Shown: positions 63,417 through 64,000 of the stretch, piece by piece | How the letters are laid out: every line of letters starts with the position of its first letter | Position numbering within the stretch: the stretch's first letter is position 1 | Assembly (NCBI RefSeq): GCF_018991925.1 | Contig: NW_024737068.1 | Span: 3,163,353 to 3,227,352, forward strand | Reading direction: 5' to 3' | Length of the DNA: 64,000 bases | DNA from: Homarus americanus | Lineage: Eukaryota > Arthropoda > Malacostraca > Decapoda > Nephropidae | Made by a program: the position numbers and the translations under genes | Notes under the pieces: model-generated | Told to the model about the DNA's origin: nothing | Databases searched by the model: none | The model's input: the letters and a program-made list of their open reading frames with translations, nothing else

Positions 63417-64000
63417 CTAACCAGCTGCCTGTGTAAAACCTTTGAGAGGATGGTTCTTGGCAAACTCTTATATGGAATCAGAGAACACATGTCTCCTAAC
63501 ATAAATGGCTTCACCCATGGTAAAGGTGTACATAATTGCATCACCACACTCCTAACTGTGGATGGTGATGAAAGGCACAGATACACCACATTTCTTGATC
63601 TAAAAGCTGCATTTGATATTGCCAATAGGCAACTGATATTGTACGAACTAGCCAAAATGGATATAGGAGGTAGGCTGTTACACTGGATAAGTGGTTACCT
63701 AACCAACAGAAGGGCTGCTGCACTGTTTCAGGGTTACAAAAGTGAACTTAAAGATATGCAACTTGGTACCCCTCAAGATGGAGTACTTAGCCCCACTTTG
63801 TTCAATGTTCTCATGAATGCATTATTAACTTTAATACCAGACAACCCCAGCAATATCTCAATCAGCTATGCTGATGATATTCTCATTCATACTAAAATTC
63901 ATCGTGAAATGCAAACCACCCTGAACCATGTATACGCAGCCTGTGAGAACCTCAGTCTTATTATCTCCACTGAGGGGCCCCGCCAAGTTCAAGATAGGTA
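63417..64000 (+). pseudogene. LINE-C: reverse transcriptase continuation, runs off the window
   Basis: Continues the frame left at 60116: SCLCKTFERMVLGKLLYGIR, INGFTHGKGVHNCITTLLT, TTFLDLKAAFDIANRQLILY (motif A), LGTPQDGVLSPTLFNVLM (motif B, second G changed to D) and SISYADDILIHTKIH (motif C, YADD intact), to the window end. No stop is seen from 59845 to the edge when the Gypsy insert is ignored. The clade is not assigned. Confidence 0.85.

Overview
The window looks like intergenic DNA from an arthropod, most likely a decapod crustacean. This is inferred from the mix of CR1-type LINEs, Penelope-like elements, Helitrons, Gypsy LTR elements, a tRNA-derived SINE family and very long (AT)n, (AAT)n and (CT)n arrays. 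No exon of an ordinary host gene could be recognised. Almost everything that codes is a whole, broken or nested transposable element. There are two assembly gaps (13476-13573 and 36456-36554).

Layout. 1-3260: a LINE reverse transcriptase split by a complete 3.0 kb DNA transposon with terminal inverted repeats and a 9-bp target duplication. 3400-5780: a decayed LINE ('LINE-A') on the minus strand, followed by a decayed member of a multicopy, possibly PIN/flap-nuclease-like family (5781-7440). 7441-10656: non-coding sequence and minisatellites. 10657-13457: a chimeric Gypsy-type element bounded by two unrelated LTRs. 13024-16843: LTR-like repeats in nested inverted arrangement. 17270-24450: two Penelope-like 3' ends and several tandem arrays. 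25338-26290: a 283-bp tRNA-SINE monomer repeated head to tail. 26573-31370: CR1 and Penelope fragments nested in one another. 31830-36455: a second LINE-A copy, a second tandem SINE locus, and a Gypsy 5' LTR, primer site and gag start. 36555-37570: a LINE fragment split by a solo LTR. 37650-42093: Helitron material, including a Helitron with both ends intact. 42094-42921: another LINE-A 3' end. 43569-45210: simple-sequence tracts. 45383-52225: three CR1 copies, one with nearly intact ORF2. 54241-56960: a third LINE-A copy. 57590-64000: two further LINEs, one cut by a Gypsy LTR and the other by a young, internally deleted Gypsy element with near-identical LTRs and a 5-bp target duplication.

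The most notable items are the young non-autonomous Gypsy element (60117-63416), the Helitron with exact ends but no visible HUH or paired-tyrosine region (38743-42093), the tandem tRNA-SINE satellite, hammerhead-like core motifs in three unrelated Penelope-type 3' regions, and an SGNH-esterase ORF1 whose expected catalytic serine codon is a stop.

LINE-A, LINE-C, LINE-D, PLE-i, -ii, -iii, LTR-X, -Y, -Z, -G and repeat R are working labels used only here. Superfamily names come from motif recognition, not database searches.
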